From contig NZ_OBEK01000002.1 in assembly GCF_900215625.1 (NCBI RefSeq), positions 356,676 to 420,675 of the forward strand: a DNA stretch of 64,000 bases, given 5' to 3'. The notes beneath the pieces were generated by a model that ran no database searches, had not been told where the DNA came from, and saw nothing but the letters and a program-made list of their open reading frames with translations. The stretch's first letter is position 1, and every line of letters begins with the position of its first letter. Made by a program: the position numbers and the translations under genes. Shown in pieces: positions 52,567-63,545 of the stretch. Origin of the DNA: Terribacillus aidingensis (GTDB taxonomy: Bacteria > Bacillota > Bacilli > Bacillales > Amphibacillaceae).

Positions 52567-55275
52567 ATGGTGAGTAATAATTCATACAATGCAAAAAAAC
52601 AGTTTGAATTAAACGGAAAGACGTACAATTACTATCAATTGAAAGCGCTTGAAGAGAAAGGGATTGGAACAGTTTCCCGGCTTCCATTCTCCATTCGTGT
52701 GCTGCTTGAATCGCTGATTCGTCAGCATGATGGTTTTGCCATTAAGGACGAGCACGTAGAAGGCTTAGCGAACTGGGGGAATGGGGACATTACCGATGTA
52801 CCATTCAAGCCTTCCCGCGTTATCCTGCAGGACTTCACTGGCGTTCCGGCAGTTGTTGATTTGGCATCCTTGCGAAAAGCAATGGTGGATCTAGGCGGAG
52901 ATGCAGACCGCATTAACCCTGAAATCCCTGTTGATCTTGTTATTGACCATTCTGTTCAGGTTGATAAATACGGAACACAGGATGCACTGAAAGTGAACAT
53001 GGAATTGGAATTTGAGCGAAACAAAGAACGTTATGAATTTTTAAACTGGGCGCAGAAAGCATTTGATAATTATCGTGCTGTTCCGCCTGCAACTGGGATT
53101 GTCCACCAGGTAAACCTGGAATACTTAGCAAGTGTTGTTCATGAAAATGAAGATGCAGAAGGTACTTATACTGCCTATCCGGATACGCTCGTCGGAACGG
53201 ATTCTCATACGACGATGATCAACGGTCTTGGTGTGCTAGGCTGGGGTGTCGGCGGTATCGAGGCAGAAGCGAGTATGCTTGGACAACCGTCCTACTTCCC
53301 TGCACCAGATGTTATTGGAGTGAAATTTGTCGGGTCCATGCCAGCTGGCTCTACTGCAACTGACTTGGCGTTAAAAGTAACACAAGTGCTGCGTCAGAAG
53401 AGCGTAGTCGGAAAATTTGTTGAATTCTTTGGTCCTGGCTTAGCGGACATGCCGCTTGCAGACCGTGCTACCATCTCTAACATGGCACCTGAATACGGTG
53501 CAACATGCGGGTTCTTCCCAATTGATGCAGAAACACTTAACTACATGCATCTGACAGGCAGAAGCCAAGAACAGATTGATTTAGTGGAGAAATATGCGAA
53601 AGAGAATGATTTTTGGTATTCTCCAGACTTGCGTGATCCAGAGTATACGGAACTTGTTGAAATCGATCTTTCCGCACTTGAACCAAACCTTTCCGGACCA
53701 AAACGTCCGCAGGATCTTATCCCGCTTTCCGGTATGCAGAAGTCATTCAATGATTCAATCACTGCACCAGCAGGAAACCAAGGCTTTGGACTTGATAAGA
53801 GCGAATTCGATAAATCGGTCGACATCAATCATCCGGATGGCAAAACATCCACAATGAAAACAGGAGCAGTAGCAATTGCTGCGATTACTTCCTGTACGAA
53901 TACCTCTAACCCTTACGTTATGCTTGGTGCCGGACTTCTAGCGAAGAATGCAGTCGAAAAAGGACTGAACGTACCAGCTTACGTGAAAACATCGCTGGCT
54001 CCAGGTTCCAAAGTTGTTACGCGTTACTTGGCGGATGCAGGCTTGACGCCGTATCTGGATCAGTTAGGGTTCACACTTGTCGGTTACGGCTGTACAACTT
54101 GTATCGGTAACTCCGGTCCGTTGTCTCCGGAAATCGAGGAAGCAATTGCTTCTAATGATTTGACGGTAACATCTGTTCTCTCCGGTAACCGTAACTTTGA
54201 GGGACGTATTCATCCGCTTGTGCGGGCGAACTATTTGGCATCTCCGCCGCTCGTAGTTGCGTATGCACTTGCTGGTACGGTCGATATTGACTTGAATAAT
54301 GATCCGATCGGAACAGACAAAGATGGTAACAATGTTTACTTTAAAGACCTATGGCCTACAAATGAGGAAATCCGTAAAGCTGTTGCGCAAGTCGTAACAC
54401 CGGAAATCTTCCGCAAAGAGTATGAAGATGTGTTCCATTCCAATCAAAAATGGAATGAAATTGAAACAACAGATCAGCCGCTGTACAAATGGAATGCGGA
54501 TTCGACTTATATTCAAAACCCTACCTTCTTTGAGAATATCGCTGGAGGAAGCGGTACCGTACAGCCGCTTCAAGGCTTGCGCGTAATCGGGAAATTTGCT
54601 GACTCTGTAACGACGGACCATATTTCTCCTGCAGGTGCCATTGCCAAGGACATGCCAGCAGGTCAGTATTTGCAGTCTAAAGGTGTAACACCTCGTGAGT
54701 TCAACTCTTATGGCTCCCGCCGTGGTAACCATGAAGTAATGATGCGCGGTACGTTTGCCAACATCCGTATCCGCAATCAGCTGGCTCCGGGCACAGAAGG
54801 CGGTTATACAACGTACTGGCCGACAGACGAAGTGATGCCGATTTATGATGCAGCAATGAAATATCAAGCTGATCAAACAGGTTTGGCTATCTTTGCCGGT
54901 GAAGATTACGGTATGGGAAGCTCCCGTGACTGGGCAGCAAAAGGTACGAACCTGCTAGGTATTAAGACTGTCATCGCGCAAAGCTTCGAGCGTATTCACC
55001 GTTCTAACCTCGTTATGATGGGTGTTCTGCCATTGCAGTTCCAGCCAGGTGAAAGTGCGGATTCTCTTGGGTTAACAGGTCGTGAGAGTATCAGTGTAGC
55101 TATCGATGAGAATGTTTCACCACGAGATATCGTGAAAGTAACAGCAACTGCTGAAGACGGCAAAGTAACTGAATTTGATGCAGTTGCACGCTTTGACAGT
55201 GAAGTAGAGATCGACTATTACCGTCATGGCGGTATTTTGAACATGGTGCTTCGTAATAAGTTGCAGCATGCATAA
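52567..55275 (+). CDS. citB: Aconitate hydratase
   Basis: 902 residues, the standard length. The 4Fe-4S ligands are Cys in [10 protein letters not shown] near residue 442 and the pair in [12 protein letters not shown] about 67 residues on. Other aconitase motifs seen are [20 protein letters not shown] and [14 protein letters not shown]. It isomerises citrate to isocitrate in the TCA cycle, and the Bacillus enzyme also binds RNA when iron is short. ATG follows a GGGGG-type ribosome site by 12 bases. Confidence 0.95.
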   Translation: MVSNNSYNAKKQFELNGKTYNYYQLKALEEKGIGTVSRLPFSIRVLLESLIRQHDGFAIKDEHVEGLANWGNGDITDVPFKPSRVILQDFTGVPAVVDLASLRKAMVDLGGDADRINPEIPVDLVIDHSVQVDKYGTQDALKVNMELEFERNKERYEFLNWAQKAFDNYRAVPPATGIVHQVNLEYLASVVHENEDAEGTYTAYPDTLVGTDSHTTMINGLGVLGWGVGGIEAEASMLGQPSYFPAPDVIGVKFVGSMPAGSTATDLALKVTQVLRQKSVVGKFVEFFGPGLADMPLADRATISNMAPEYGATCGFFPIDAETLNYMHLTGRSQEQIDLVEKYAKENDFWYSPDLRDPEYTELVEIDLSALEPNLSGPKRPQDLIPLSGMQKSFNDSITAPAGNQGFGLDKSEFDKSVDINHPDGKTSTMKTGAVAIAAITSCTNTSNPYVMLGAGLLAKNAVEKGLNVPAYVKTSLAPGSKVVTRYLADAGLTPYLDQLGFTLVGYGCTTCIGNSGPLSPEIEEAIASNDLTVTSVLSGNRNFEGRIHPLVRANYLASPPLVVAYALAGTVDIDLNNDPIGTDKDGNNVYFKDLWPTNEEIRKAVAQVVTPEIFRKEYEDVFHSNQKWNEIETTDQPLYKWNADSTYIQNPTFFENIAGGSGTVQPLQGLRVIGKFADSVTTDHISPAGAIAKDMPAGQYLQSKGVTPREFNSYGSRRGNHEVMMRGTFANIRIRNQLAPGTEGGYTTYWPTDEVMPIYDAAMKYQADQTGLAIFAGEDYGMGSSRDWAAKGTNLLGIKTVIAQSFERIHRSNLVMMGVLPLQFQPGESADSLGLTGRESISVAIDENVSPRDIVKVTATAEDGKVTEFDAVARFDSEVEIDYYRHGGILNMVLRNKLQHA

Positions 55276-55278
55276 GGA

Positions 55279-55313
55279 AGAAGGAGCAGCCGATATGGCT
55301 GCTTCTTTTTTTT
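55279..55313 (+). terminator. Rho-independent terminator of citB
   Basis: AGCAGCC pairs with GGCTGCT across GATAT, with A-rich and T-rich flanks; a run of T follows. Confidence 0.8.
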
Positions 55314-55363
55314 GGTTAGTATGGCTTCTTTTCGCCCAAAATAAACGGCAAGGAGGAATCAAT

Positions 55364-55804
55364 TTGAAACGAATAGCGATTCTGATAATGTTACTTCTAA
55401 TAAGTATGCCGTCTATCGTCCATGCTCAAACATTGGAATTAAAATCTGTGGAGACGCTGCTGGCACATAGCGATAAAAAACCAGTCGTCCTTGTCTACTG
55501 GGCCACGTGGTGTGATACATGTATGGAGGATTTATCCGAGCTGGAAGCATTTTATGACAGCAGGGGAAATCGTGTCCATGTGTACAGTGTGAACGCTACA
55601 AAGAGTGAACGAAGCAGCGAACAAGTAAAACACTTTGCAGAAAAGAGTGACCTGCACGTACCTGTTTACCTGGATAAAAAAGGGGAGGTAGCGACTCACT
55701 TCCGCCAAGTTGCAGTTCCATTTACTGTTATCGTTAAGAATGGTAAGCGGCAGGTAATACCAGGACCTGTCACAAAAGAACAATTGGAGAAGTGGACAGA
55801 TTAG
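55364..55804 (+). CDS. yneN: YneN-like secreted thioredoxin-fold protein
   Basis: TTG 55364 with AAGGAGG upstream. 146 residues: signal peptide (MKRIAILIMLLLISMPSIVHA), then a thioredoxin fold with WATWCDTC active site and a VAVPFTVIV cis-Pro loop. It would act outside the membrane as a thiol-disulfide protein, possibly receiving electrons from CcdA. It occupies the yneN place after citB. Confidence 0.8.
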   Translation: MKRIAILIMLLLISMPSIVHAQTLELKSVETLLAHSDKKPVVLVYWATWCDTCMEDLSELEAFYDSRGNRVHVYSVNATKSERSSEQVKHFAEKSDLHVPVYLDKKGEVATHFRQVAVPFTVIVKNGKRQVIPGPVTKEQLEKWTD

Positions 55805-55871
55805 TGTCCGTTAGTTCACCTGTATGGCTCGAGTATGCTAAAATAATTGTTAGAGAAAAGGGGGCATACTT

Positions 55872-58121
55872 GTGGCACAGACAGAGAATACCCTGACCGA
55901 ACAAGTGATTGCATGGAGTTCGATGGATCGTACACCGCCTCTATCTGAGATAGAGGCGTTACGTATGGCATCGGCATTGACAGAAGAAGAAGAAACATTA
56001 AAACAAGGACTATATCGAATAATTGCTTTTTATCGGATTATGCGTGTGCATAAGCAAGACCCAATCAGCAAACAGCTGCTGGCAGCATCTGAGCGCACCC
56101 ATCCAATTGTGCAGGAGATTGATCAGTTTGCGCAGGTAAATTCCTATTATCTAACGATAATGGATACTGATCTGCCGCAATGGTCGATACGAGAAACAGA
56201 TTTTGATCCAGCGAAGCTTAAAAAATCCCAAAGTTTGCACGACCAACTGACAGAAGCAATGCAAATGTATCCGCGCCGACTAAGCGGAACGAACAAGCTG
56301 GCTGCAGCTTATAATCGATCTTATGAAGAATTAGAGGATTTGCTTGTTCTTTTGGAACAAACAATTGAAACGATTGAAAAAAGAAAGACAGGTTCCCCTG
56401 TATCTGCGATGAATGCGACAGTTCAGCAGATTACAAAGTCATTGACAGCTGTAAAGGATGCACTGCCGAATGTGCTGACACAAGCAAGTGAGAACCGCCC
56501 GCTTGAAGTACTGGATCAACTGATTGGCTTGCAAGAGGTGAAGGATTATATCCACGATTATTATCATTACTTGCGTTATCAGCAAGAACGGAAGCAATTT
56601 GGTTTCCAAATGGTAGATGAACCAGGATTGCATATGGTTATCACTGGAAATCCAGGAACAGGGAAAACAACGATTGCGAGGTTGCTGGCAAAGCTTTATC
56701 ATCAACTCGGACTGCTCGAATCAGACCATTTGGTGGAGGTAAACCGTTCTCATTTAGTTGGTTCTTACCTTGGACAAAGTGAAGAAAACACAACTAATTA
56801 TGTGCAGCAAGCACTTGGCGGGGTCTTATTTATTGATGAAGCATACAGTCTCAAACGAGAAGGCCAAAGCGGCAATGATTATGGACAGGCAGTGATTGAT
56901 ACATTGGTATCGAGTATGACAAGCAATGAATATGGCGGCCGATTCGCTGTCATTCTGGCTGGTTACCCAGAGGAAACTCGTCAGTTTCTTTTTGCCAATC
57001 CAGGGTTGCGCAGCCGGATACCAGATCAGAACTATTTGGAATTACCAGATTTTAAAACAGAAGAATTGCTGCAAATTGCGGAAAACACGGCGCTTGCAAA
57101 CGATTTCTTCTTTACAGAAGAGGCTTTACGACTGGTAGAAGATACTATTGAGCAATCAAAAGTGGATGATACATTCGGTAATGCAAGAACCGTACGTGAT
57201 ATTGTACTGCGTATTATCTTCCAAAAAGGCGCTGATCGAACCCTTACAGCAGACTCTTGGATTGATCATATGAAGCTCTCCTCTTCAGATGTGAATAACC
57301 CGCGAAAAGCAGAAGACACTTCCGAACCGCTGGAACAGCTCGAACAGCTGATCGGTCTGCAAACGATTAAAAATGAAGTGAAGAAGCTATCTTCATTCGT
57401 TCACATTCAGCAAGAGCGTAAAAGCAAAGGAGCTCCAGCTGTACCAATCCAGCTGCACGCTGTATTTACCGGAAATCCTGGTACAGGTAAGACAACAATT
57501 GCCAAGATATATGCAGGGATACTAAAAGAGCGGGGATTGCTTAAGCGTGGACATCTTGTTGTCGCTTCCAGAAGTGACTTAGTTGCAGGTTATGTCGGTC
57601 AGACAGCTGCTAAGACGAAAGCAGTCATTCGCGATGCGCTTGGAGGCGTGCTGTTTATCGATGAGGCATACAGCTTATTCCGGGGAGCACAGGACTTCGG
57701 GAAGGAAGCAATTGATACGCTGGTGGACGAGATGACAAAGCACAATGAAAATCTTGTTGTCGTACTCGCTGGGTATCAGCAAGAAATGAAACGCTTCATT
57801 GACAGCAACCCAGGACTTGCTTCTCGATTTAAAAAGTATTTTGTGTTTCCTGATTACGACAGTGAGGAGCTTGTCGCAATTTTTAAGCGGGCAATGGAAA
57901 ATTATGCTTATACGCTTGAAGAAGAGGCAGAAGCATACTTAAACGAGCAGCTGAGCACGGAAACAGTGTCGGGTAATGGCCGGTTTGTTACAAATTTGCT
58001 TGATGAAGCAATTCAGTTTCAGTCGCTCCGCTTACTAGAAGAAGAGCAAACAAATATGGATATGTTAACAAAGTCAGATATAGAGAACGCTTGGAATATG
58101 GTTAGGAGAAGTGCTTTATGA
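55872..58121 (+). CDS. Tandem AAA+ ATPase, SpoVK/CbbX-like
   Basis: 749 residues. A helical N-terminal domain (about 1-210) is followed by two CbxX/CfqX-type AAA+ modules. Walker A is GNPGTGKTT at about 259 and again at 534; Walker B is GGVLFIDEAYSL in both; VLAGY sensor motifs are also repeated. B. subtilis SpoVK has a single such module (about 320 residues) and acts in spore maturation; this is a duplicated, extended relative. GTG start after AAAAGGGGG. It overlaps yneP by 4 bases. Confidence 0.82.
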   Translation: MAQTENTLTEQVIAWSSMDRTPPLSEIEALRMASALTEEEETLKQGLYRIIAFYRIMRVHKQDPISKQLLAASERTHPIVQEIDQFAQVNSYYLTIMDTDLPQWSIRETDFDPAKLKKSQSLHDQLTEAMQMYPRRLSGTNKLAAAYNRSYEELEDLLVLLEQTIETIEKRKTGSPVSAMNATVQQITKSLTAVKDALPNVLTQASENRPLEVLDQLIGLQEVKDYIHDYYHYLRYQQERKQFGFQMVDEPGLHMVITGNPGTGKTTIARLLAKLYHQLGLLESDHLVEVNRSHLVGSYLGQSEENTTNYVQQALGGVLFIDEAYSLKREGQSGNDYGQAVIDTLVSSMTSNEYGGRFAVILAGYPEETRQFLFANPGLRSRIPDQNYLELPDFKTEELLQIAENTALANDFFFTEEALRLVEDTIEQSKVDDTFGNARTVRDIVLRIIFQKGADRTLTADSWIDHMKLSSSDVNNPRKAEDTSEPLEQLEQLIGLQTIKNEVKKLSSFVHIQQERKSKGAPAVPIQLHAVFTGNPGTGKTTIAKIYAGILKERGLLKRGHLVVASRSDLVAGYVGQTAAKTKAVIRDALGGVLFIDEAYSLFRGAQDFGKEAIDTLVDEMTKHNENLVVVLAGYQQEMKRFIDSNPGLASRFKKYFVFPDYDSEELVAIFKRAMENYAYTLEEEAEAYLNEQLSTETVSGNGRFVTNLLDEAIQFQSLRLLEEEQTNMDMLTKSDIENAWNMVRRSAL

Positions 58122-58537
58122 AAAGTTCAACATCAAAAATAAGTGTACGTTACGGTGAAACAGACCAAATGGGTGTCGTTTATCATGTGAATTATCTTGT
58201 TTGGTTCGAAATTGGCCGGACAGATTTTATTGAAACCTTAGGCTTGCGCTATGCGGCTATGGAAGATGACGGCTTTCTTTCTCCAGTGGTGGACGCAAAT
58301 TTGAACTTTCATTATCCAGTACGTTATGGGGAAAAACCGGTCGTCGAAACGTGGCTTCATTCTTATGATGGTATTCGCACGAAGTATGCTTATGAAATTA
58401 GGAATGAAGACGGGAAGCTATGTGTCTCTGGCACAAGTACGCACACCGTCGTGAAAAAAGAAAACTTCAGGCCTGTTTCCATTCGCCGTTCGCTGCCAGA
58501 ATGGCATGCCGCTTATTCGAAGGCATTGGAAGCATAA
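58118..58537 (+). CDS. yneP: YneP, hotdog-fold acyl-CoA thioesterase
   Basis: 139 residues. 4HBT motifs are clear: RYGETDQMGVVYHVNYLVWF with the catalytic Asp, and YPVRYGEKPVV. It hydrolyses acyl-CoA thioesters; the natural substrate is unknown. ATG overlaps the preceding stop (ATGA), so it is coupled to the AAA+ gene. Confidence 0.88.
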   Translation: MKSSTSKISVRYGETDQMGVVYHVNYLVWFEIGRTDFIETLGLRYAAMEDDGFLSPVVDANLNFHYPVRYGEKPVVETWLHSYDGIRTKYAYEIRNEDGKLCVSGTSTHTVVKKENFRPVSIRRSLPEWHAAYSKALEA

Positions 58538-58540
58538 GCA

Positions 58541-58858
58541 ATGGCATTTGGTGTGAGACGGGAAGAACTGAAACAATGGAAACAGCGGGTTCGTAACGGA
58601 GAAGTTGCATTCTTGACGCACTATTGGCTTGATGATCGATTTCCTGATGCAAAGACGGTTACCAAAGCAGGCTGTGCGGATCGGAAAAAGCTGATAAAAT
58701 GGGGGGCGCAATATGGGCTGAAAGAAGCTTGGATTGACGAACATGGTGATTTGCCTCACTTTGATTTGATCGGCGACTATCAGCGGCGTATTCTTCAGGC
58801 AGAGCAGCAATATGAACAGCTGGAGAGATTTGGACTGACACAACAGAAAAAGCAGTAA
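58541..58858 (+). CDS. yneQ: YneQ
   Basis: 105 residues, starting 3 bases after yneP. The pattern VRNGEVAFLTHYWLDDRFPD, KLIKWGAQYGLKEAWID and FDLIGDYQRRIL matches YneQ, a small conserved protein of Bacilli. Function unknown. The stop codon is covered by a bidirectional terminator. Confidence 0.85.
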   Translation: MAFGVRREELKQWKQRVRNGEVAFLTHYWLDDRFPDAKTVTKAGCADRKKLIKWGAQYGLKEAWIDEHGDLPHFDLIGDYQRRILQAEQQYEQLERFGLTQQKKQ

Positions 58859-58882
58859 TCCACGATGGATTACTGCTTTTTT
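58847..58882. terminator. Bidirectional terminator between yneQ and yidD
   Basis: AAAAAGCAGTAATCCA pairs with TGGATTACTGCTTTTT across CGA; A and T runs on the two sides serve both converging genes. Confidence 0.85.
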
Positions 58883-59112
58883 TCATGCGGCTCACAACCG
58901 CAGCCTGGGACAGGATCGAATCCGCCTCGGTGAAACGGCTGGCATTTTAAGATACGTTTAATTGTGAGCCAGCCGCCTTTCCATGGGCCATATCGCTGAA
59001 TTGCTTCCATTCCGTATTGGGAACATGTAGGATAAAAGCGGCAAGTAGGCGGCGTTAGCGGGCTAATAAAACGGCGATAAGAACGGATCAAGGCTAGAAA
59101 TACCTTGCCCAT
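58870..59112 (-). CDS. yidD: YidD, membrane protein insertion efficiency factor
   Basis: 80 residues. The family signature is complete: [51 protein letters not shown] and GGFDPVP. It assists YidC/SpoIIIJ-dependent insertion of membrane proteins. It lies 4 bases after folE2 on the same strand. Confidence 0.95.
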   Translation of the reverse strand: MGKVFLALIRSYRRFISPLTPPTCRFYPTCSQYGMEAIQRYGPWKGGWLTIKRILKCQPFHRGGFDPVPGCGCEPHEKKQ

Positions 59113-59116
59113 CGGT

Positions 59117-60049
59117 TTACTCCATCTCGTCGCGTTTGTCGTAACTTAATGTAGCGACAGCATCGTGTAGGTGGATGGATTCTTGATTGCTGCAGGAAAC
59201 GGTGAATTTCTCCACGTAATCCAGTTCGTACAAATCAGCTGCTACCAATCGTACCATGTCCTCAACGAAACGAGGATTTTCATACGCTGTTTCTGTTACC
59301 ATCTTTTCATCCGGACGCTTTAATACCGGGTGAATTCGAGCGCTGGCATTGCTCTCGGCAGCCTCAAGTAAAGCTTCTTTCCAGTCTTGCACATCTTCGT
59401 TAAAGGCATCTGTCAGCTGTACTTCCATCGAAACAATACCGCGCTGATTGTGCGCACTATACTCACTAATTTCCTTTGAACAAGGGCATAGTGTTGTGAC
59501 AGTACCGGAGAGCTTTGCTGTTGTACGGAAACCAGTCTCTTTATGATAAGACACTTCCAAAGAAGCATCCGCATGGTTTAAACCTGTCATGCCAGATGCA
59601 GGGCCGCTTCTTTCAAAGAACCACGGGAAAGTTACCTTTACCTTCGCATCGTCTTGCTTTAGCCGTTCAGCAAGCTCGGCTACAAATGTTTGTAGACTTT
59701 GGACAGAAACAGTGAAGCCATTTTTGTGGTACATATCCAGCTGCTCGGTGAAACGGCTCATATTCGTTCCTTTGCTGTCCTGCTGAATGCTGGAAGTGAA
59801 CTCAAATGTTCCGATGGTTGTCTGCATTGCCGGACTTGTATTGCTAATTACCTGGATGGGATGTTTTACATTCGCAATACCGACAGCATCGATATGGAAT
59901 AAAAAGTTCTTTTTCGTATTTTGTAAATCAGCCATGTCAGCTTTATTTTCCGGTTTTGTCTTCTCACCGGGCGGCACGGAGCCGAATAATTTATGACGTT
60001 CTGCCTTCGCGGGCAGCTGTTTTTTAGTTGGTGTGTGTAGGTGTTGCAT
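59117..60049 (-). CDS. folE2: GTP cyclohydrolase FolE2
   Basis: 310 residues from ATG 60049, with AAAGGAGC upstream. FolE2/YciA-type features include [18 protein letters not shown], the active-site Cys in [11 protein letters not shown] and [12 protein letters not shown]. It makes dihydroneopterin triphosphate for folate and can use metals other than zinc; in Bacillus it is induced under zinc limitation, but I see no clear Zur box here. Forms a leftward pair with yidD. Confidence 0.92.
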   Translation of the reverse strand: MQHLHTPTKKQLPAKAERHKLFGSVPPGEKTKPENKADMADLQNTKKNFLFHIDAVGIANVKHPIQVISNTSPAMQTTIGTFEFTSSIQQDSKGTNMSRFTEQLDMYHKNGFTVSVQSLQTFVAELAERLKQDDAKVKVTFPWFFERSGPASGMTGLNHADASLEVSYHKETGFRTTAKLSGTVTTLCPCSKEISEYSAHNQRGIVSMEVQLTDAFNEDVQDWKEALLEAAESNASARIHPVLKRPDEKMVTETAYENPRFVEDMVRLVAADLYELDYVEKFTVSCSNQESIHLHDAVATLSYDKRDEME

Positions 60050-60163
60050 GTTTGTGCTCCTTTCAGGCGTCCTATGGACTAGCTTAAAGTATACCCGATG
60101 CATCAAGGGGAATTCAATTGTCTGAGCCGGGTAAATGATACGAAAAAGAAAAAACAATCCCGA

Positions 60164-60772
60164 TTATCTGGAATTGTTTTTCACGAGGAAGGACGCTTTC
60201 GGTTCCTCACGTTTAATGATTCGGACGATGTTCTGCCGATGCTTGTATAGAATAAACACAGCTAGTATACCGAGAACAATCGTTAGGATCAGGTCTTGTG
60301 CAATAAAAATAGAAACAATGACGCTGACAACTCCTGCAGTCATGGAAGCAAGTGATACGTATTTGCTGAGCAGCAATACGAGTACAAAGCTTGCGATGAC
60401 AATTAAGAAGAGCAGCGCGTTTACACCAAGAATAATACCTGCGGATGTGGCAACTGCTTTTCCGCCTTTAAAGCGAGCAAATACCGGGTAAACATGGCCG
60501 ATGACTGCGCCTAGTCCAATGACAAGTAAATAAAGGTCAAATCCAAACAGAACCGGCAGGATAGTCGCAATTGTCCCTTTCAAGATGTCGGCGATTAGAA
60601 CAATGATTCCGGCCTTCTTACCGAGCGTGCGGAATGTATTTGTAGCACCAAGATTGCCGCTCCCATGCTCCCTGACATCTATATTGTAGCCTGCTTTCCC
60701 AACAATCAGTGCAGATGGTATTGAACCGATGATGTAGGCGAGCAGGATGAATAATATGTATTCTATTACCAT
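60164..60772 (-). CDS. plsY: PlsY, glycerol-3-phosphate acyltransferase
   Basis: ATG 60772 fits the ribosome site AAAGGAGA better than ATG 60778, giving 202 residues. Five membrane spans and the PlsY loops [53 protein letters not shown] and KHRQNIVRI are present. It acylates glycerol-3-phosphate with acyl phosphate to start phospholipid synthesis. Position (yneS) is conserved. Confidence 0.95.
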   Translation of the reverse strand: MVIEYILFILLAYIIGSIPSALIVGKAGYNIDVREHGSGNLGATNTFRTLGKKAGIIVLIADILKGTIATILPVLFGFDLYLLVIGLGAVIGHVYPVFARFKGGKAVATSAGIILGVNALLFLIVIASFVLVLLLSKYVSLASMTAGVVSVIVSIFIAQDLILTIVLGILAVFILYKHRQNIVRIIKREEPKASFLVKNNSR

Positions 60773-60943
60773 TATCATTCTCCTTTAACAGCTAAGGCGT
60801 TCCTATTACTTGCTTATCCATTTTAGCACGAAGTATCATAAGATAGCATAACTTCTTACATAGTATAGGATTAATGCCCTAGAGGCAAGGGTAATAGGGT
60901 CATTAGTGCGATTTTTGTAGCACATACATAACGAGGTGACGAA

Positions 60944-62011
60944 ATGATTGAATTTAAAGGGATAAGTAAAACATACCGAGATGGAACGGAAGCAATCAAA
61001 AATTTTAATCTCGAAATTCGAGAAGGTGAGTTGCTTGCGTTGATTGGGCCGAGTGGCTGCGGCAAGACGACAACAATGAAAATGATCAACCGGCTGGTAG
61101 AACCGTCAGAAGGAGATATCTACATAGATGGCAAACGCTTGAAAGACTATAATATCAATGAACTGCGGTGGAATATCGGGTACGTGCTGCAGCAAATTGC
61201 GCTATTCCCACACATGACAGTGGAAGAGAACATTGCCGTTGTGCCGGAAATGAAAAAGTGGAAGAAAAAGGATGTCCAGAATCGTGCGAAGGAATTAATG
61301 CAGATGGTCGGAATGGAGCCGTCCATTTACATGAAAAAGATGCCATCTGAACTATCCGGCGGACAACAGCAGCGCATTGGTGTGATTCGGGCGCTTGCCG
61401 CGGATCCGCAAATTCTGCTTATGGATGAGCCATTTAGTGCATTGGATCCAATCAGCAGAGAAGGGCTGCAAAAGGATATTCGGAAATTGCAGCAGAAAAT
61501 CAAGAAAACAATCGTTTTTGTTACACATGATATTGACGAAGCGACGGCACTTGGAGACCGCGTCTGCCTTATGAAAGCAGGAGAAATCGTGCAAGTAGAC
61601 ACCCCGCAGAATTTAATTTTAGCGCCGAAAGACTCGTTTGTACGCAGCTTTATCGGGGACAAGAAATCACCCTGGCAGACTGCAGTCGACGTTGTTGCTT
61701 CCCAAACTGCTTCACACATACTCTCAATGGAGGCATTTGAAGCAGGTCAATATGACAACGACGTTACTTATGTTGTAACTGGCACTGAAGGGGAATTACT
61801 TTGTGCTGCAGAAAACGGAAAGCAGCAAGATGTAGGCGAACTGCCGAACGATATGAATGTATTAGATGCTGTCGCTGTGTTTGAGGAAGCTGGAACGAGT
61901 GTTTTGCCGGTAACGAAGGACAATATAGTAATTGGCACGATAACCCAGCAAGAGCTGCTGCGCTTTTTGGCCAGTAAGACGGAAGTCAAGAATGGAGTGG
62001 TAACACAATGA
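60944..62011 (+). CDS. opuCA: Compatible-solute ABC transporter ATPase with CBS domain
   Basis: 355 residues. Walker A GPSGCGKTT near residue 36, signature LSGGQQQR, Walker B ILLMDEP and the switch VTHDIDEA are present. The C-terminal 110 residues form a CBS-type regulatory part ending in VLPVTKDNIVIGTITQQELL, as in OpuCA/OpuBA where CBS domains sense ionic strength. Substrate class (glycine betaine, carnitine, choline) is inferred from family. Its stop overlaps the next ATG by 4 bases. Confidence 0.88.
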   Translation: MIEFKGISKTYRDGTEAIKNFNLEIREGELLALIGPSGCGKTTTMKMINRLVEPSEGDIYIDGKRLKDYNINELRWNIGYVLQQIALFPHMTVEENIAVVPEMKKWKKKDVQNRAKELMQMVGMEPSIYMKKMPSELSGGQQQRIGVIRALAADPQILLMDEPFSALDPISREGLQKDIRKLQQKIKKTIVFVTHDIDEATALGDRVCLMKAGEIVQVDTPQNLILAPKDSFVRSFIGDKKSPWQTAVDVVASQTASHILSMEAFEAGQYDNDVTYVVTGTEGELLCAAENGKQQDVGELPNDMNVLDAVAVFEEAGTSVLPVTKDNIVIGTITQQELLRFLASKTEVKNGVVTQ

Positions 62012-63528
62012 ATACATTTCTTGACGTATTCCAGCAGCGCAGTGACTCGTTTTGGACGGCTTTAAGTGAACACTTGCAAATATCAGTTATCGCCTTACTT
62101 ATCAGTATTGCCATTGCGGTACCGCTCGGTTTGTTACTGAGCCGGTCGAAAAGATTAGCGGAACCGATTATTGCGATAACAGCCGTGCTGCAGACGATAC
62201 CGAGCCTGGCCATTTTAGCTTTTCTAATTCCGCTGATTGGGATTGGAACACGCCCGGCTATTGTAGCGCTTATCGCCTATGCACTGCTTCCAATTCTGCG
62301 AAATACATATACAGGTATCGCCGGCGTAGACCCGGCACTAAAAGAAGCTGCAACAGGCATGGGAATGAACAGCTTCCGGCGTCTTCGCAAAGTGGAACTG
62401 CCATTGGCGATGCCGGTCATCATGGCGGGCATTCGGACAGCGATGGTCATGATTGTAGGGACAACGACAATTGCTGCATTGATTGGCGCTGGCGGATTAG
62501 GAGAACTTATTCTGTTAGGAATTGACCGCGGCGGTGATGTAAACCTGATTTTGCTCGGTGCGATTCCGGCAGCTTTGCTGGCTATTGTATTGGATCTGGT
62601 TATTCGTGTATTTGAACGTACCAGCAGAAAATTTGGATTTAAATCACTTTTAGTGCTGTTAATTGTAGCGGTTATCGGTGTTGTAACACCGTTTGTGGCT
62701 GGCAAGGATAATCAAGCTGATGTAGTAATCGGCGGTAAGCTAGGTGCCGAGCCTTCTATCTTAATCAATATGTATGAACTATTGATTGAGGATCAGACTG
62801 ATTTACAAGTAGAATTAGAACCGAATCTGGGAAAGACGGATTTCCTTTTTGAAGCATTACAGAGCGGCAGTATTGATATTTATCCGGAATTTACCGGTAC
62901 AGCTCTCGTGACATTCCTTGGTGAACAAGCCGAGACGAATGATGCACAAAAAGTGTACCAGCAAGCGAAAGCGGGCATGGCAGAGCGCTTTGACATGGCG
63001 TACCTGGAGCCAATGGCATACAATAATACGTATACACTTGCCGTGAAGCGATCTTTCGCAGAAGAAAATAATCTGAAAACGATCGGCGATCTTCGAAGCA
63101 TCGATGACGATATGACTGCTGGCTTTACTTTGGAGTTTAGTGATCGCCAAGATGGCTACCTAGGTATTCAGGATGTTTATGGGGTGAAATTCGGTGGACT
63201 GAAGACGTTGGATCCTGGTATCCGTCAGCAAGCAATCGAGGCTGATGATGTGGATGTGATTGATGCGTATTCTACAGACAGCTACATCCGGGATTTGAAC
63301 CTCGTTACACTGGATGACGCAGAGAATTTGTTCCCGCCATATCAAGGCGCACCGCTAATGCGTCAAGAAATACTTGATAAATATCCGGAGCTTGCAGACA
63401 TATTGAGTCAGCTTGCAGGGAAAATAACAGATGAGCAAATGACAGAGATGAACTATCAAGTGGACTTTGAAGACAAGAAGCCAGAACAAGTAGCAAGAGA
63501 ATTCTTAGAACAAGAAGGATTACTATAA
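62008..63528 (+). CDS. Fused permease and substrate-binding protein of OpuC-type transporter
   Basis: 506 residues. Residues 1-205 form a permease with the EAATGMGMNSFRRLRKVELP coupling motif and five or six spans. A seventh span (about 212-232) leads to an extracellular binding domain (VIGGKLGAEPSILINMYELL to the end) of the OpuAC/ProX-like quaternary-amine type with DIYPEFTGTA and YSTDSYIRDL. Such fusions tether the binding protein to the channel. With OpuCA it forms a complete two-gene uptake system. Confidence 0.88.
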   Translation: MNTFLDVFQQRSDSFWTALSEHLQISVIALLISIAIAVPLGLLLSRSKRLAEPIIAITAVLQTIPSLAILAFLIPLIGIGTRPAIVALIAYALLPILRNTYTGIAGVDPALKEAATGMGMNSFRRLRKVELPLAMPVIMAGIRTAMVMIVGTTTIAALIGAGGLGELILLGIDRGGDVNLILLGAIPAALLAIVLDLVIRVFERTSRKFGFKSLLVLLIVAVIGVVTPFVAGKDNQADVVIGGKLGAEPSILINMYELLIEDQTDLQVELEPNLGKTDFLFEALQSGSIDIYPEFTGTALVTFLGEQAETNDAQKVYQQAKAGMAERFDMAYLEPMAYNNTYTLAVKRSFAEENNLKTIGDLRSIDDDMTAGFTLEFSDRQDGYLGIQDVYGVKFGGLKTLDPGIRQQAIEADDVDVIDAYSTDSYIRDLNLVTLDDAENLFPPYQGAPLMRQEILDKYPELADILSQLAGKITDEQMTEMNYQVDFEDKKPEQVAREFLEQEGLL

Positions 63529-63545
63529 AGGAGGCAGAGAAGCAC

